Below, piece by piece: positions 1-9,904 of a stretch of 64,000 nucleotides of DNA. The stretch's first letter is position 1; every line of letters starts with the position of its first letter. Source of the stretch: Aquarana catesbeiana. Lineage: Eukaryota > Chordata > Amphibia > Anura > Ranidae. A model generated the notes under the pieces. The model saw only the letters and a list, made by a program, of their open reading frames with translations, was not told where the DNA came from and ran no database searches. The translations under genes and the position numbers were made by a program. The stretch lies in NCBI RefSeq assembly GCF_042186555.1, contig NC_133329.1, positions 188,825,206 to 188,889,205 of the forward strand, in the 5' to 3' direction.

Positions 1-1420
1 TATTTGTAAGCATGAGGCACACACCAGATGATGAGATACACCAGAGGAGAGACTTATGATCAAAAGGTGAGATGGTATTATATCATTAGACGAAATTGTT
101 ATTATGATTAGAAACAGGAGATTTGGCTGTGTGCTCTGTGTGCAGCCAAATTTCTATATCACACCCCACACCATCTTCCTGCACAACTCTTCTCCAGACT
201 CACCCAAAACTATACAATACGAGGCCAGCCCCATACACTCTCAACTTGTATGCCATCAGGCAGGCCCTCGTACTACACATCTGAAGGTAAATCTAAAGGA
301 AATTGGAAAACAAAAATTGCATAATGTGTATCCAACTCGAGGAACTTCTGCTACCAAACACAACTGGCCAAAGGGCAAAGAAAAATCCTTTGCAGCACTG
401 AGGCGCCGGGATCACTGAACAGTAGCGGGTACACAAGCCGACCAGTGTCCCTTGAAACACACAGATATTAGTGACAGATACGCCACAGACACATTAGACA
501 ATTGGTAACAAATAGCCATGTAAAAACAGTGTCACTGGGCAGGAAGCAGGTTTCAAATACAGGTTTGAAGAAGAAAAGTTTTCCGGCGCTCAGATTTTGT
601 GATGTCAGGAATGGAATTGTATAATGATGGTTCTGATAGAACATTAATGTTAGAACAAAAAAAGGAGGGGGGGGAGAGAGGAGGCAGCAGAGGGTGTCCA
701 TAGCCTCTGTGAGCATAGTACTGAAAAGGGAAGGGGGGTGTGGAGGCGCCAACTCTGCTGACACTGTTATATGGTGAAGGTGTAATACATACACTTACTG
801 GTAAGTCAGTTCAGATGGGGTGGCGATGTCCATCAGGGGTTGTATTGTCCTGGGATGTGCTGGTGTGCAGGCTTCACTGGTGATCCTTCATCTCAGGGGA
901 TGTTGGTTCCTGGTTGAGAGAGGCTAGACAGCGGTGTCCAGTGTGTGGATGCTCCACACTAACCACCCTGGAACCCGGAAGCGGAAGTGATGTCAGCGGT
1001 GCACAGGAAGTGTCCAGATACAGATAGGAGATAATGCAGGCTACGCGCTCGGGGCTCACAGCTCCTTCTATAGTCCATTCAATCGGAAATCCGCCGTAAC
1101 TCAAAACTGTCAAAAGTCCGCCGGGAAGACCGGTGGACCTAGTCTGCTGGAAAGTTCGGTCGTGTGTAGGCAAGTTTGTTCGGAAAGTCTGTCGTAAGTC
1201 CGCCGGAAGTCTGTCGGGAAGACCGTCGGACCTGGTCTGCCAGAAAGTCTGCTTGTGTGTACGCCGCATTAGATAATTATCTTGGCTCAGGTAATTTGCA
1301 TGTCAATACAATTCGCTTTGCACTTTTACTGACCTGGTCAGAAAGAAGGGGGGTCATTTAGGTGGGCTGTCAACATCGGAGACAACAGACCTCAGAGTTA
1401 GACAACACAACATATATTCC
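1..1420. other. Left flank, no gene recognised
   Basis: I see no convincing coding region here. The open frames in this stretch are short, lack recognisable motifs and overlap on both strands. The sequence has a purine-rich patch near 660-740 and a repeat pair at 1085-1265 (listed separately). The stretch ends where homology to the DIRS inverted terminal repeat begins, near 1421. Confidence 0.5.
1085..1265. repeat. Two diverged direct copies of a CpG-rich repeat
   Basis: Two related copies lie head to tail, about 1112-1175 and 1196-1265. They share words such as gtccgccgg, ggaagaccg, tggtctgc/tagtctgc, ggaaag/agaaag and cgtgtgtag/ttgtgtgtacgc. The motif ending in gtgtgtacgc resembles dispersed non-coding repeats common in frogs, but I cannot name the family or define terminal repeats and target duplications. 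Boundaries are approximate. Confidence 0.4.
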
Positions 1421-1550
1421 ATTTCCTGGACCTCCCCATGTCAGCCTACTATGGGTCAGCTTCGCCCCCTCTGATCCCTCCAGGACCACCTCTTTTCTAG
1501 CCCACAAAGGGTGGCTGGCTGCCCACACCAGTGTTCTTTTTTCGTCCTCG
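1421..1550 (+). repeat. DIRS left inverted terminal repeat (truncated)
   Basis: The stretch from tcctggacctccccatgtc onward is the reverse complement of the right terminus at about 19475-19582, including the cctactatggg and ccaggaccacctcttttc words. The outer 40 or so bases seen at the right end (the aaggaaaattgttgtcc part) are missing here, so the left tip is lost or diverged. Confidence 0.75.
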
Positions 1551-2141
1551 CTCCGGACACCTTTTAAAGTTTATTTTTATTTATTTTATTTATTTCTCTT
1601 CTCCATCCATCCATCCTGTTGGGTTCAACCTCTCCCGATTCAGAAGACCCCCCCATATAGGCTGTAAATCTCCTGAGGAGGTGGGTTCCCATGGTGCTGG
1701 GATTGTATGGTACAGTATAAATGACTGTGTATTATTGGCAAAGGTCACTGGCAGTATAAATGACTATAAATACCTTCGTTAGGCAGGTGCTGGCACTCTC
1801 TCCTTCCATGTTTTTGTGTGTCATGGTTTGGTTCGCTGGGTCTTGTAGTTCACCTCCTCCACGTACTCCTTTCAGGAAGCTCAGAGTTGTGCAGGTGAGG
1901 TCAGAGGTAGCTTCCTCTTTGGGTTGTCTAGCAAACACCAGAATGCTCACTGCTGATTGCTAATTCTGTCCTCCTATCTCAGCCTCCAGCTGGTCAATCT
2001 GCTTCCCTGCTCTGGTAAGCTTCCTTCCAGGTACTTTCTGCTGTGTTTACTTGTCTGTCAGAGTATTTTTATTATCCTGTACCTTCTAGGACTGAGGAAT
2101 TATGCCTGCCGGCCTAGCCGCCTTAAGCACCGAAGATATGG
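1551..2141 (+). other. DIRS 5' leader region, no gene
   Basis: This stretch lies between the left terminal repeat and the gag-like frame. It holds a T-rich patch, a short ccat run near 1606-1618 and duplicated gcagtataaatgact words at about 1710-1765. I see no coding motif. It may contain a small unrecognised insertion. Confidence 0.4.
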
Positions 2142-2702
2142 ATGGAGAAGTTTATTTTAATTGTAGTTTTTTTTTTTTTTTTTAAAGAGAGCACATCCTC
2201 TGTGTTTTACAGAGAGAAGGGCCCACTGCAAGATAAACTCCCGCAAAGAGGTTCCAAATCAGCATTCCAGCCTCAAAAGAGTAAAGAAGGAACTAGACAT
2301 GACAAATCGCAGAGTCGCATGCAGCTGGATAGATGCCTGTTGTCACAGAATTCCAGATCTCCCTCGCTCTTACCTCACTTTAGTCGCTTGGACCCAAGCC
2401 AAGAGAGGTCAAGACATCAGACGGCTCAGGACAATGGTGCGAAAGCACGCCATGTTAAATCCTACATTAAGCACACAGTCAAGGAAGGGTTAAAGAGTGT
2501 TTCAAGGAATCCTGCTCATCCTGCTGTATCTTCACCATCTGCAGATTCAGATCATGTGTTTTCAGTGCGTTTTAACTCTGAAGTCGATAGCGATTTGGAT
2601 CCATCTGGGCTGAGATGGTCTCAGAATCGCATACGTTTGATTTTTGCACTGGTTCACCCCTTGGTGGAGGCTGTTAAGGAAAGACTTTTCGCTTCCAAAT
2701 AA
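2142..2702 (+). pseudogene. DIRS ORF1 (gag-like) N-terminal remnant
   Basis: An open frame of 186 residues lies directly after a poly-T run near 2165-2184. It is rich in Ser, Arg, Lys and Gln with no enzymatic motif, as in the ORF1/Gag-like proteins of vertebrate DIRS elements. Its C-terminal half contains a stretch ending VHPLVEAVKERLF. The first residues come from the T-run and are probably not original. Position just inside the left terminal repeat and upstream of the RT supports the assignment. The frame is cut short relative to a DIRS Gag, which continues in fragments downstream. Confidence 0.6.
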
Positions 2703-2759
2703 ACAGCAAAGATACTACCCATATTTAAAGAGATCGTTACCCTCCTTCCCATTTCATTT

Positions 2760-3465
2760 CTGAAATTAAAAAAGTAATTGACGATGAGTGGGGGGGGGCC
2801 TGAGAAGAAGCTCAATGTGCATAATGGTGTATCGAAGCTGTACCCCTTGGGACACTACGCCTAAGGTGGATGCTTCATTACATATATTCGCCCACCACAT
2901 TACGCTTCCGCTGGAGTATTTGGTCTCTTTTAGGAATCCTATGGATCGCAAAGTAAACGCAGACCTAAAAGGTCATATAGTTTGGACAGCAGCCTGCAGA
3001 CCAGCGGTGGCACTCACTCCTGTGGCAGCAGCACTTGGGCTGGGTTTGCACCTGTGCGTTTTTTGGTGCGTTTTGCATATTTGCGCTACCGTCCGTTTAT
3101 CATGGTCTCCTATGGAACACGTTCTGCGGAATGCGCTGGAAGTGCATGGGTGTGAATCCAGCCTTAGAGTGTGGGTAGCGGAACTGGTGGATGGATGTTT
3201 GGATGAAAGTCTGGGAAGTGGCAGTTCTTCTCCTTGCAGATTGCTGTAGAGTAGTGGCTGTCGACCAGGTCAAGATGACAGCAAAGATAATGGATCTTTA
3301 AGACACAGAAGCCCTTTCGGTTTAACAAGAGATCCAAAGAAGGATTCAGAGAGGCCAGGGCTTACAGACAGTTTTTCAGACAGTGGAGAGAAGCTGGTTC
3401 AACCTTCCAAGCCCAGGGCCAACAAAACTCCTGGGGCTGTTTCCACTGCTGAATCCCCAGAGTCT
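2760..3465 (+). pseudogene. DIRS ORF1 (gag-like) central remnant
   Basis: Fragments with a DIRS Gag-like signature can be read here, notably LEYLVSFRNPMDRKVN followed by DLKGHIVWTAACRPAVAL at about 2911-3015. They match in style the conserved D-P-x-D-R-K region of DIRS ORF1. The frame is broken repeatedly and a small MITE-like insert (about 3040-3175) interrupts it. Text after the insert (3240-3465) continues in Ser/Arg/Gln-rich style but with stops. Confidence 0.55.
3040..3175. mobile_element. Small MITE with imperfect terminal inverted repeats
   Basis: The left end reads ggctgggtttgcacc and the right end gggtgtgaatccagcc. The reverse complement of the right end, ggctggattcacaccc, matches the left with a few changes, giving 15-16-bp terminal inverted repeats about 130 bp apart. 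The interior is non-coding. It sits inside the DIRS gag-like region, so it inserted after the DIRS. The superfamily cannot be fixed because no clear target duplication is visible. Confidence 0.6.
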
Positions 3466-3467
3466 CC

Positions 3468-3706
3468 CGATTTACACTGTGACTTTGCTGTGCGATTTGT
3501 GATGCGATATCATTCGACCTGTGAAAACCATGTTAGAACAAATCGCACAGATGTGGGAAGAAAGTAGTGCAAAAAAACTTTTTTGGGAGTCGCGGTGACT
3601 TAAGTCGCACCAATTGGACTATTGAAATACATGGGTTTTGACTTGTCATGTGACTTATCTTGTGTCAGTTCGCACAACAAATCGCAGTAGTGGGGACAGA
3701 GCCTAA
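3468..3706. mobile_element. MITE-like insert rich in gcgattt/tcgca words
   Basis: The interior repeats tgcgatttg, caaatcgca and catgtgact motifs. The right edge, caaatcgcagtag...gacagagcc, is a plausible inverted counterpart of the left part, but the left terminal repeat is degenerate. The composition resembles the MITEs at 54750-54957 and 55173-55421, which also use gtcgca and catgtgact words. It lies in the DIRS between gag-like and RT sequence. Non-coding; boundaries approximate. Confidence 0.5.
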
Positions 3707-3839
3707 GGCTTCAAATAAGTCCTTCTGAAGCTGTCTCTGCTTAACCCTCTCAAGTAGGAGCAAGACTAGCCCAATTCAGGGGGGGTTTGGGTGGACAAAT
3801 GACATGATGCCTGGATTGTAGCCGTCATTCGATCACGTT

Positions 3840-4672
3840 ATCGTCTCGAGTTCAGAACAAGGCCCCCTCAGACCTTGTTCATAGAAACTGGACTTCCTAC
3901 AGATTTGGAACGGAGGCAATGTTTGCAAGGATATATAGGGGAGCTATTGGCAGCAAGGGCCATCCTTCCGGTTCCAAGGCACGAATTGGGTCAAAGAGTT
4001 TGTTCCCTCTCTGTTTTTGGTCCCAGAGGCTTCAGGGGGTTTCGGACCAGTTTTTGACCTCAAAGTCCTGAATTCTTACATGAAGGTTCCACCATTCAAA
4101 ATGGAGTAATTGGAAACGATTGTTTCGGTTGTGGAGTCAGGAGACCGGATGGTTTCCATTGATCTGGCGGATGCGTATCTTCATATCTCTATAGACGCAT
4201 CTCACCATTGCTTTCTCAGGCCTTCCGTGGAAAGCTTTCATTTTCATTTTTAATCTCTCCCATTCGGTTTCTGCACGACTCTGGGAACGTTTTTTAAAGC
4301 TACTGTCTGCTGTCGTTGCAACTCTCACGGTCAAGGGAGTGCAAATATTTCATTATCTAGATGACATGCTACTTCTGGGTCTGTCAAATGGGCTCCTTCT
4401 AGTTCATGTGAATTCACCTGCAAAACATTAACTCGTTTCAGTTGGTTGGTCAACTTTTGGAAGAGCCCGATGCATCTGACCCAAACGTTGGAGTATTTGG
4501 GAGTACAATTCAACACGGATCGGGGTCGTGTTTCTCTTCCTCAGAGGAAGGTCCAGGGGATCCAGTCTCAGACAAAGCAGTGATGGCCAGGCCTTCTATG
4601 ATGCTGAAGGAATCCATGCAGTATCTGGGGGTTTTATCAGCCACAGATCCAGTAGTCCTGTGGGTCAGGTGG
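3840..4672 (+). pseudogene. DIRS reverse transcriptase, N-terminal and catalytic part
   Basis: The DIRS RT copies element RNA into DNA. Visible motifs include a fragment near 3880-4030 (RAILPVPRHELGQ), then PVFDLKVLNSY at about 4049-4080, MVSIDLADAYLHISID at 4149-4196 (the first catalytic Asp block) and FHYLDDMLLL starting near 4348 (the YxDD box), followed by LEYLGVQFNTDRGRVSL at about 4489-4540. Stops and at least two frameshifts separate the blocks. The coding sequence stops at the LINE A insertion and resumes at 17467 with the RNase H region. Recognition is by motif order and by the ALADAYLHI-type block characteristic of DIRS rather than LTR elements. Confidence 0.8.
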
Positions 4673-4688
4673 CGCAGAAGGAGGTTTC
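4673..4688. repeat. Target-site duplication of LINE A, copy 1
   Basis: cgcagaaggaggtttc is present here and again exactly at 17451-17466. It flanks the nested LINE block and is DIRS sequence. A 16-bp perfect duplication is typical of LINE target-primed integration. Confidence 0.93.
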
Positions 4689-5117
4689 CTTGTCAAAAGA
4701 AGTTTATTGAGTATACAATATTATAAAGATACAAAAAATAAGTTTACAAGGATCTATAAAGTAAGCTCATTGTTTTACAGTAGGGATTATATAGGTAAAT
4801 ATCATGAAATTTCAAATATTAAACATTGGGTTCACGTAAACCTAAATTAAAGATATATATCATTTCCTTAGTTACTTTTGTAGGTATTTAAATGATTTAT
4901 ACCTACTATATATATTGTTTACAGGTAGAGTGTATATAGGTCAAATAAATTCTGATAATGAGCTTTAATCATAAGGTGGAGAAAAGGAAAGAGAAAGAAG
5001 AAAAAGGGTAGAAAGGCAGAGGTATGGTCCACAAGGTTGCCCTGCTCGTCAGTTTATTATTCTTTTTAGTTCTCTTTGAAGGCTTAGAATGGGTGTCCCT
5101 GTAAGTCATTTAATCTG
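4689..5117 (-). other. LINE A 3' untranslated region
   Basis: This AT-rich region follows the ORF2 stop. It aligns in reverse complement with 13694-14121 of LINE B (for example the aataaacttcttttgacaag end and the gtttacgtgaacccaatg word). No poly(A) tail is present at the insertion junction. Confidence 0.85.
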
Positions 5118-7746
5118 TTACCATGGCAACAGGACAGAGTCATTGAAATTTGACAGGAACTGTTGTTTTATCCAAGGATGCCAAAGTTTTTCAAATTTTG
5201 GAATTTGATTTTGATCGATGGCTACCATCTTAGCATGGGACATTGTATTATTCATTCTGTGAATTGTTTCTGCTAGTACCAACGTAGGAGATTTCCATGC
5301 TTTGGCCACTGTTTGTTTTGCAGCTGTTATTAGTTGGATCATAAGTTTGAATTATGAGAGTGTTAACCATTCCGGTTTTAGATTAAGTAAAGTTATATAT
5401 GGATCTGGTTGTATTATTTTTTTAAATATTTTAGATGCAATCACGAAGACTTCCTTCCAGAAGGTTTGGATTACTGGGCACGTCCACCATATGTGTAAAT
5501 GTGTGCCTATTTCTGGGCATCCTCGAAAACAAAGAGCTGAGGTATTAGGTGAATATTTTGCCACTCTAGCGGGTACAAGGTACCAGCGAGTTAGGACTTT
5601 ATAATTTGTCTCCAGTGCTAGGATGTTGGGTGAGGATGACTTAGATGTGAGCCATATGTTAGACCAGTCCGCGTCTTCTAAAGTTCGTCCCAGGTCCTCC
5701 TCCCACCTCTGAACGTAAGAGGGTCTATTAAGATTTACTACTCCATATAATTGATTATAAAGTGATGAAATTGTACCTTTAGCAAATGGATCTTTTGTAC
5801 AGATTGATTCAAAAATGGATAATTGGGATAATGGTGTATCCCCCTTTAGGAATGGTGTATAGAAATTTTTGATTTGGAGATATCTAAATATCTCAGAGTT
5901 TGGTAGATCATATTTTTCTCTAAGCGATGGGAATGAAAGGAATGATTTAGATGCTATGAAGTCATTTAGTGTCTGAATGCCTGATGTTGTCCAAGCTTTA
6001 AAAGAATTTGGGTAGATCCATGCCGGATAAAAGGACGGATTTCTGATAAAAGAAAGGAGAGGATTGTGTGGAGATTGTAACTGATATTTGGTTTTTAGTT
6101 TATCCCAGAGAGATAAGAAGTGTTTAGTTATGGGATTATGAATTTTAAAGCGGTCTTTAGGATCAAGCCATAACAAGTTTGATATTAATAGAGGGTCATT
6201 TTCTGAAGCCTCTATAAATACCCATAATGGGATTTCCTGTTTTGCATGGTATTTGGACAGACTGGCCAAATGTGCTGCTCTGTAGTAGTTAGTAAAATTA
6301 GGGTATCCCAGGCCTCCTTTATTTTTGGGAAGATGTAGTGTGTGTATATGTGGTTTAGAAGAGCCCCATATAAATGAAGTTGCTCTTTTTTGTACTATTC
6401 TCAAAAAAAAAGGAAGGAATTGGAATAGGGAGGACTCTGAATAGATAAAGCAATTTGGGTAGAATAGTCATTTTGATTGCATTAATCTTCCCTATCCAGG
6501 ATAAAGGAAGTTGCGACCATTGTTTTATTAGATTTGTGATCTGTCTTAATACAGGAGGATAATTGGTTGAGAATAAGTCAGAATGAGATGCTGTTAAATG
6601 AATTCCAAGATATGGGATTGATTTTTCTGCCCATGTGAATGGGAGTGCAGCCCTAGCCGGGATCAATTCCATGTTTGTGAGTGAAATATTAAGCACTAGG
6701 CATTTCTTAGGATTAATCATAAGGCCGGATAGGGCTGCAAATCCATCAAGAGCTGGTATTAAGTTAGGACCAGAGACCTGTGGTGATGATAGAAAAAGTA
6801 ATATATCATCTGCAAATATACATAATTTGTGTGTAATACCTCCTACTTCAATGCCAGTTATAGTTTGGTTTGTTCTGATGTATTGGGCCATGGGTTCGAG
6901 TATAAGGGCAAATAATAAGGGAGATAATGGGCAACCCTGTCGGGTACCTCTTTCGATATTAAAGGCTTCAGATTTGTATCCAGCATATTTTATATAGGCT
7001 TTGGGTTTATTATATAATGCTTTGATCCATGTTAAAAAGTGGGGTCCAAAACCCCATTTTTGTAATGAATATTGCATATATTGCCAGGATACTGTGTCAA
7101 ATGCCCTCTTAATATCGAGAGATAGAAAACATAAAGGGATTTTCCGTTTTTTAGCAATATGTGCCAATAACACTGCCCTGCGTATATTATCGCCTGCCTG
7201 TCTATTTGGCATGAAGCCTACTTGATCTCTATGTATTAATTTTCCTATAATGCTATTGAGGCGTTTTGCTATTATTTTTGCTAATAATTTAATATCAAGG
7301 TTTAACAGAGAGGCCGATAATTCACACAGGAAGTATCATCAGAAAGGGGTTTTGGGATCATACAAACAATTGCCATTAGTGTTTCTTGCCGAAAAGAATG
7401 TCCTTCTAGAAGTTTGTTAAAAGTTTCAGTGAGAATGGGAGAGAGTATTTCTGAGAATGTTTTATAGTATAAAGCCGAGTAGCCGTCTGGGCCTGGTCTT
7501 TTGTTAAGTTTTAGGTCTTTTATGGCGTTAGCAACTTCATCTATAGTTATAGGCTCATCCAAACTGCTTTTTTGATTCTGAGACAACTCAGGTAAGGTTA
7601 TTTTTGAGAAGAAGGATTCAGCCTCTGTAGGATTAAATTCATTGTTTGTCTTGTATAAAGTTGCGAGATGTGAGTGAAATTTATGGACTATTTTAACTGG
7701 ATTACAAGTATAAACATTTTTTGATAATTTCAAACGTATTGGTTTG
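5118..7746 (-). pseudogene. LINE A ORF2, C-terminal two thirds (RT domain), broken
   Basis: This is the continuation of the ORF2 begun at 15276 after the LINE B insertion. Comparison with LINE B locates the breaks: a 4-bp deletion near 7310 (cggcct followed directly by ctctg) that shifts the frame after NYRPL; an added A in a run near 6405 that shifts the frame after the IPIPS segment; and a TAA at 5352-5354 where LINE B has a Gln codon. RT motifs are intact between breaks: SLDIKRAFDTVSW, GTRQGCPLSPLLFAL and FADDILLFL. The cysteine motif C-x3-C-x7-H-x4-C is intact here (an Arg codon CGA where LINE B has TGA). The protein normally nicks target DNA and reverse-transcribes LINE RNA. Confidence 0.93.
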
Positions 7747-7759
7747 AAAGATTTGTTAG
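7746..7759. repeat. Target-site duplication of LINE B, copy 1
   Basis: gaaagatttgttag occurs here and at 14122-14135. The site lies inside ORF2 of LINE A at about codon 381. The first g could also belong to the LINE 3' end, so the duplication is 13 or 14 bp. Confidence 0.92.
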
Positions 7760-7797
7760 GAGAGGCAGGAGGCGGAGCCTAGCAGAGCAGACATGCA

Positions 7798-8988
7798 TTG
7801 TTAGAGCTCCACACCGCTGAGGAGAGAAGAGAAGGACAAAGCGGAGCCTGCAGGCTCAAAAGGTATCAATTTGAACCTTTTTGCCCCAGGGAACAAACTG
7901 TGAAAGTTTGGGCAGGAAATATGGTACTGGGAGGAAACCGTGGCAGAAATAAAAATCACCTCACAAAGAGCTCACAGGCACTCACTGCAGCTGAAGCAGC
8001 TCCAGTCACCTCACAAGATACAGCATCAGGGCGCTCTCACAGACAGAAAATGTCACAGCAAGACTCTCCATTTGAGTCAGATACAGAACAAATCCTCTCA
8101 CAAACTTCTCCACAAGCCTCCTCAGTATCCCCAGTAATATTATTACAATTTGAAAAGATGCTTCATAAGGCTTTAAAACAAACCTCAGACCAAATAACAA
8201 AAAGCCTAACCAAAGAAATAAGAGAGCTGGGAAACCGCACCGCAGCCTTAGAAATAAAAATGGATGAAATTGAAATTACAACCCAAGAAAATATAACAGA
8301 ATTGGAACAATTAAAAAAAGAGAATTTAATACTTCAAACTAAGCTCGAAGATTACGAAAATAGAGCCAGACGTTCAAACTTGCGCATAAGGGGAATACCT
8401 GAAACTGTGACAGACCTGCAATCTACTATTACTGCTCTATTACAAGAACTAAAGCCAGATATCCCTATTGAACGTTTAGAACTGGACAGAGTACACAGAG
8501 CCCTCACAGCCAAAAAGAAAGATGGACCCCCACGTGATATAATCACAAAATTTCATTATTACAGAACGAAAGAACAAATACTAATTGCTGCAAGAGAAAA
8601 AAAGGAACTTAATTTTCAAGGACACAATTATCACATTTTTGCTGACCTATCCCAACTTACTATTACTAAAAGACGATCCATGAAACCCCAACTAATGGAA
8701 CTGCAACGCCACAACATTATGTATCAATGGGGCTTCCCCTTTTCAGTCAGATTTAACTACCAAGGTACAATTTACAGAAGCAGATCAGCAGATGAACTAC
8801 AACAAACCCTTTTAAAATTAAATCTGACAGAACCCACAAGCAGCAACTCTCCCACACGCAGAAGAATGGCATCATCTTCACCTTCAGGCAGCACCCAGAA
8901 AATATCAGAACAAAATGGGAATCATCATTCTCACAAAAGAGGCCACATCATCCATGGACCAAGAAGATTCAATGGACTGACATCCTAA
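7798..8988 (+). CDS. LINE B ORF1p (L1-type RNA-binding protein)
   Basis: A 396-residue frame. L1 ORF1 proteins trimerise by a coiled coil, bind LINE RNA and act as nucleic-acid chaperones in the ribonucleoprotein. Visible here are a low-complexity N-terminus, a heptad-like region about residues 120-185, then the RRM beginning near RRSNLRIRGIPE (191-202), ELDRVHRAL (228-236) and PRDIITKFHYY (245-255), and the C-terminal domain with YQWGFPFSVRF (309-319). This is the canonical Transposase_22 order. Translation may start at residue 1 or at Met42 (7921), which has a better context. Compared with LINE A, eight bases are missing near 8943, so the last dozen residues are frameshifted. This affects only the tail. 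Confidence 0.88.
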   Translation: MLELHTAEERREGQSGACRLKRYQFEPFCPREQTVKVWAGNMVLGGNRGRNKNHLTKSSQALTAAEAAPVTSQDTASGRSHRQKMSQQDSPFESDTEQILSQTSPQASSVSPVILLQFEKMLHKALKQTSDQITKSLTKEIRELGNRTAALEIKMDEIEITTQENITELEQLKKENLILQTKLEDYENRARRSNLRIRGIPETVTDLQSTITALLQELKPDIPIERLELDRVHRALTAKKKDGPPRDIITKFHYYRTKEQILIAAREKKELNFQGHNYHIFADLSQLTITKRRSMKPQLMELQRHNIMYQWGFPFSVRFNYQGTIYRSRSADELQQTLLKLNLTEPTSSNSPTRRRMASSSPSGSTQKISEQNGNHHSHKRGHIIHGPRRFNGLTS

Positions 8989-9904
8989 TTCCTGATATCT
9001 CTTCATTTATTATACTAAGAGATGGTTCTCTATAAAAAATCTATATTTATAACTGAATGTAACTGCATTCTGATAGTCACACACTGTGTGGGATCATGTT
9101 ACATTCCAGTTATATTTCTTATTACTTCTGATTCATATAGCCTTAGAATATATAAGTGAATTAAGGAAATTCATGTTCAGTTATATATTATCAGGTAATA
9201 ACAATAGATTTATTACTTTTTAGGACAAATATGTTCAATAATCCAGAAGTAATGGAAGCTTTTTCTTTCTTTTCTTAAAACAAATATATTATTACCTAAC
9301 TAGTTCCTAGAATTATGTTTTTGTTTATTCTAATCTGAAGCAATACAACCTCAATTTTATGAGTTAACATATCTAAACAGTTACATATGAATAAAATATG
9401 TAATTGTTTACTCTAAAAGGGTTAAAATCCCAAAATAATTCAAACTATCTTCATCAATACCAAAGTTATTAACAGTACCTTTCTAACTGAATTATTTAGC
9501 CTAGGGCAAGACTAACCATAATTTCAACAAAAACTATATTCTGCACTCCAATTAATGAAACATCATTTTGATGTCTTTTGACATAGCACTTCTCTCCTGT
9601 AAGCGGAAGATCCGTGTACCCCCGTTAGCCCTCCTCATTCTCCCAACCATATTATGTGGGAGTGTGACGAAGGCACTTATTCCCCTGAGAGAGATATTTA
9701 TTCTCTTTCATGGGTAAATTGTGATTACTTGCAAAAAATAATTTATACAATGTATCATCTAATCTCATATGTTTTTTGTTTACTCTTTACTCCAGAATTC
9801 ACTGGTTTCTTTTCTATCTATTCATCTCTTCAGTCCACACAGGTTGATCTGCGCAGTCAGCTCTGCATAACAAAAAGTAAGTCAAAACTATTTGATCTGT
9901 TGCC
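8989..9904 (+). other. LINE B spacer between ORF1 and ORF2
   Basis: A 916-bp AT-rich stretch without a convincing gene. An 87-codon open frame (9654-9917) recurs in LINE A at 15264-15527 but overlaps the ORF2 start and shows no motif, so I treat it as untranslated or leader sequence. The spacer is much longer than the ORF1-ORF2 gap of mammalian L1 and is conserved between both copies, so it belongs to the family. How ORF2 is reached by ribosomes is not evident. Confidence 0.7.

Noticed and set aside
104..418. 104-codon plus-strand frame at the left end
   Set aside because: No recognisable domain, no conserved composition and no gene context.
1362..1667. Frame of 101 codons overlapping the DIRS left terminus
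   Set aside because: Lies across the terminal repeat, which is non-coding in DIRS elements.
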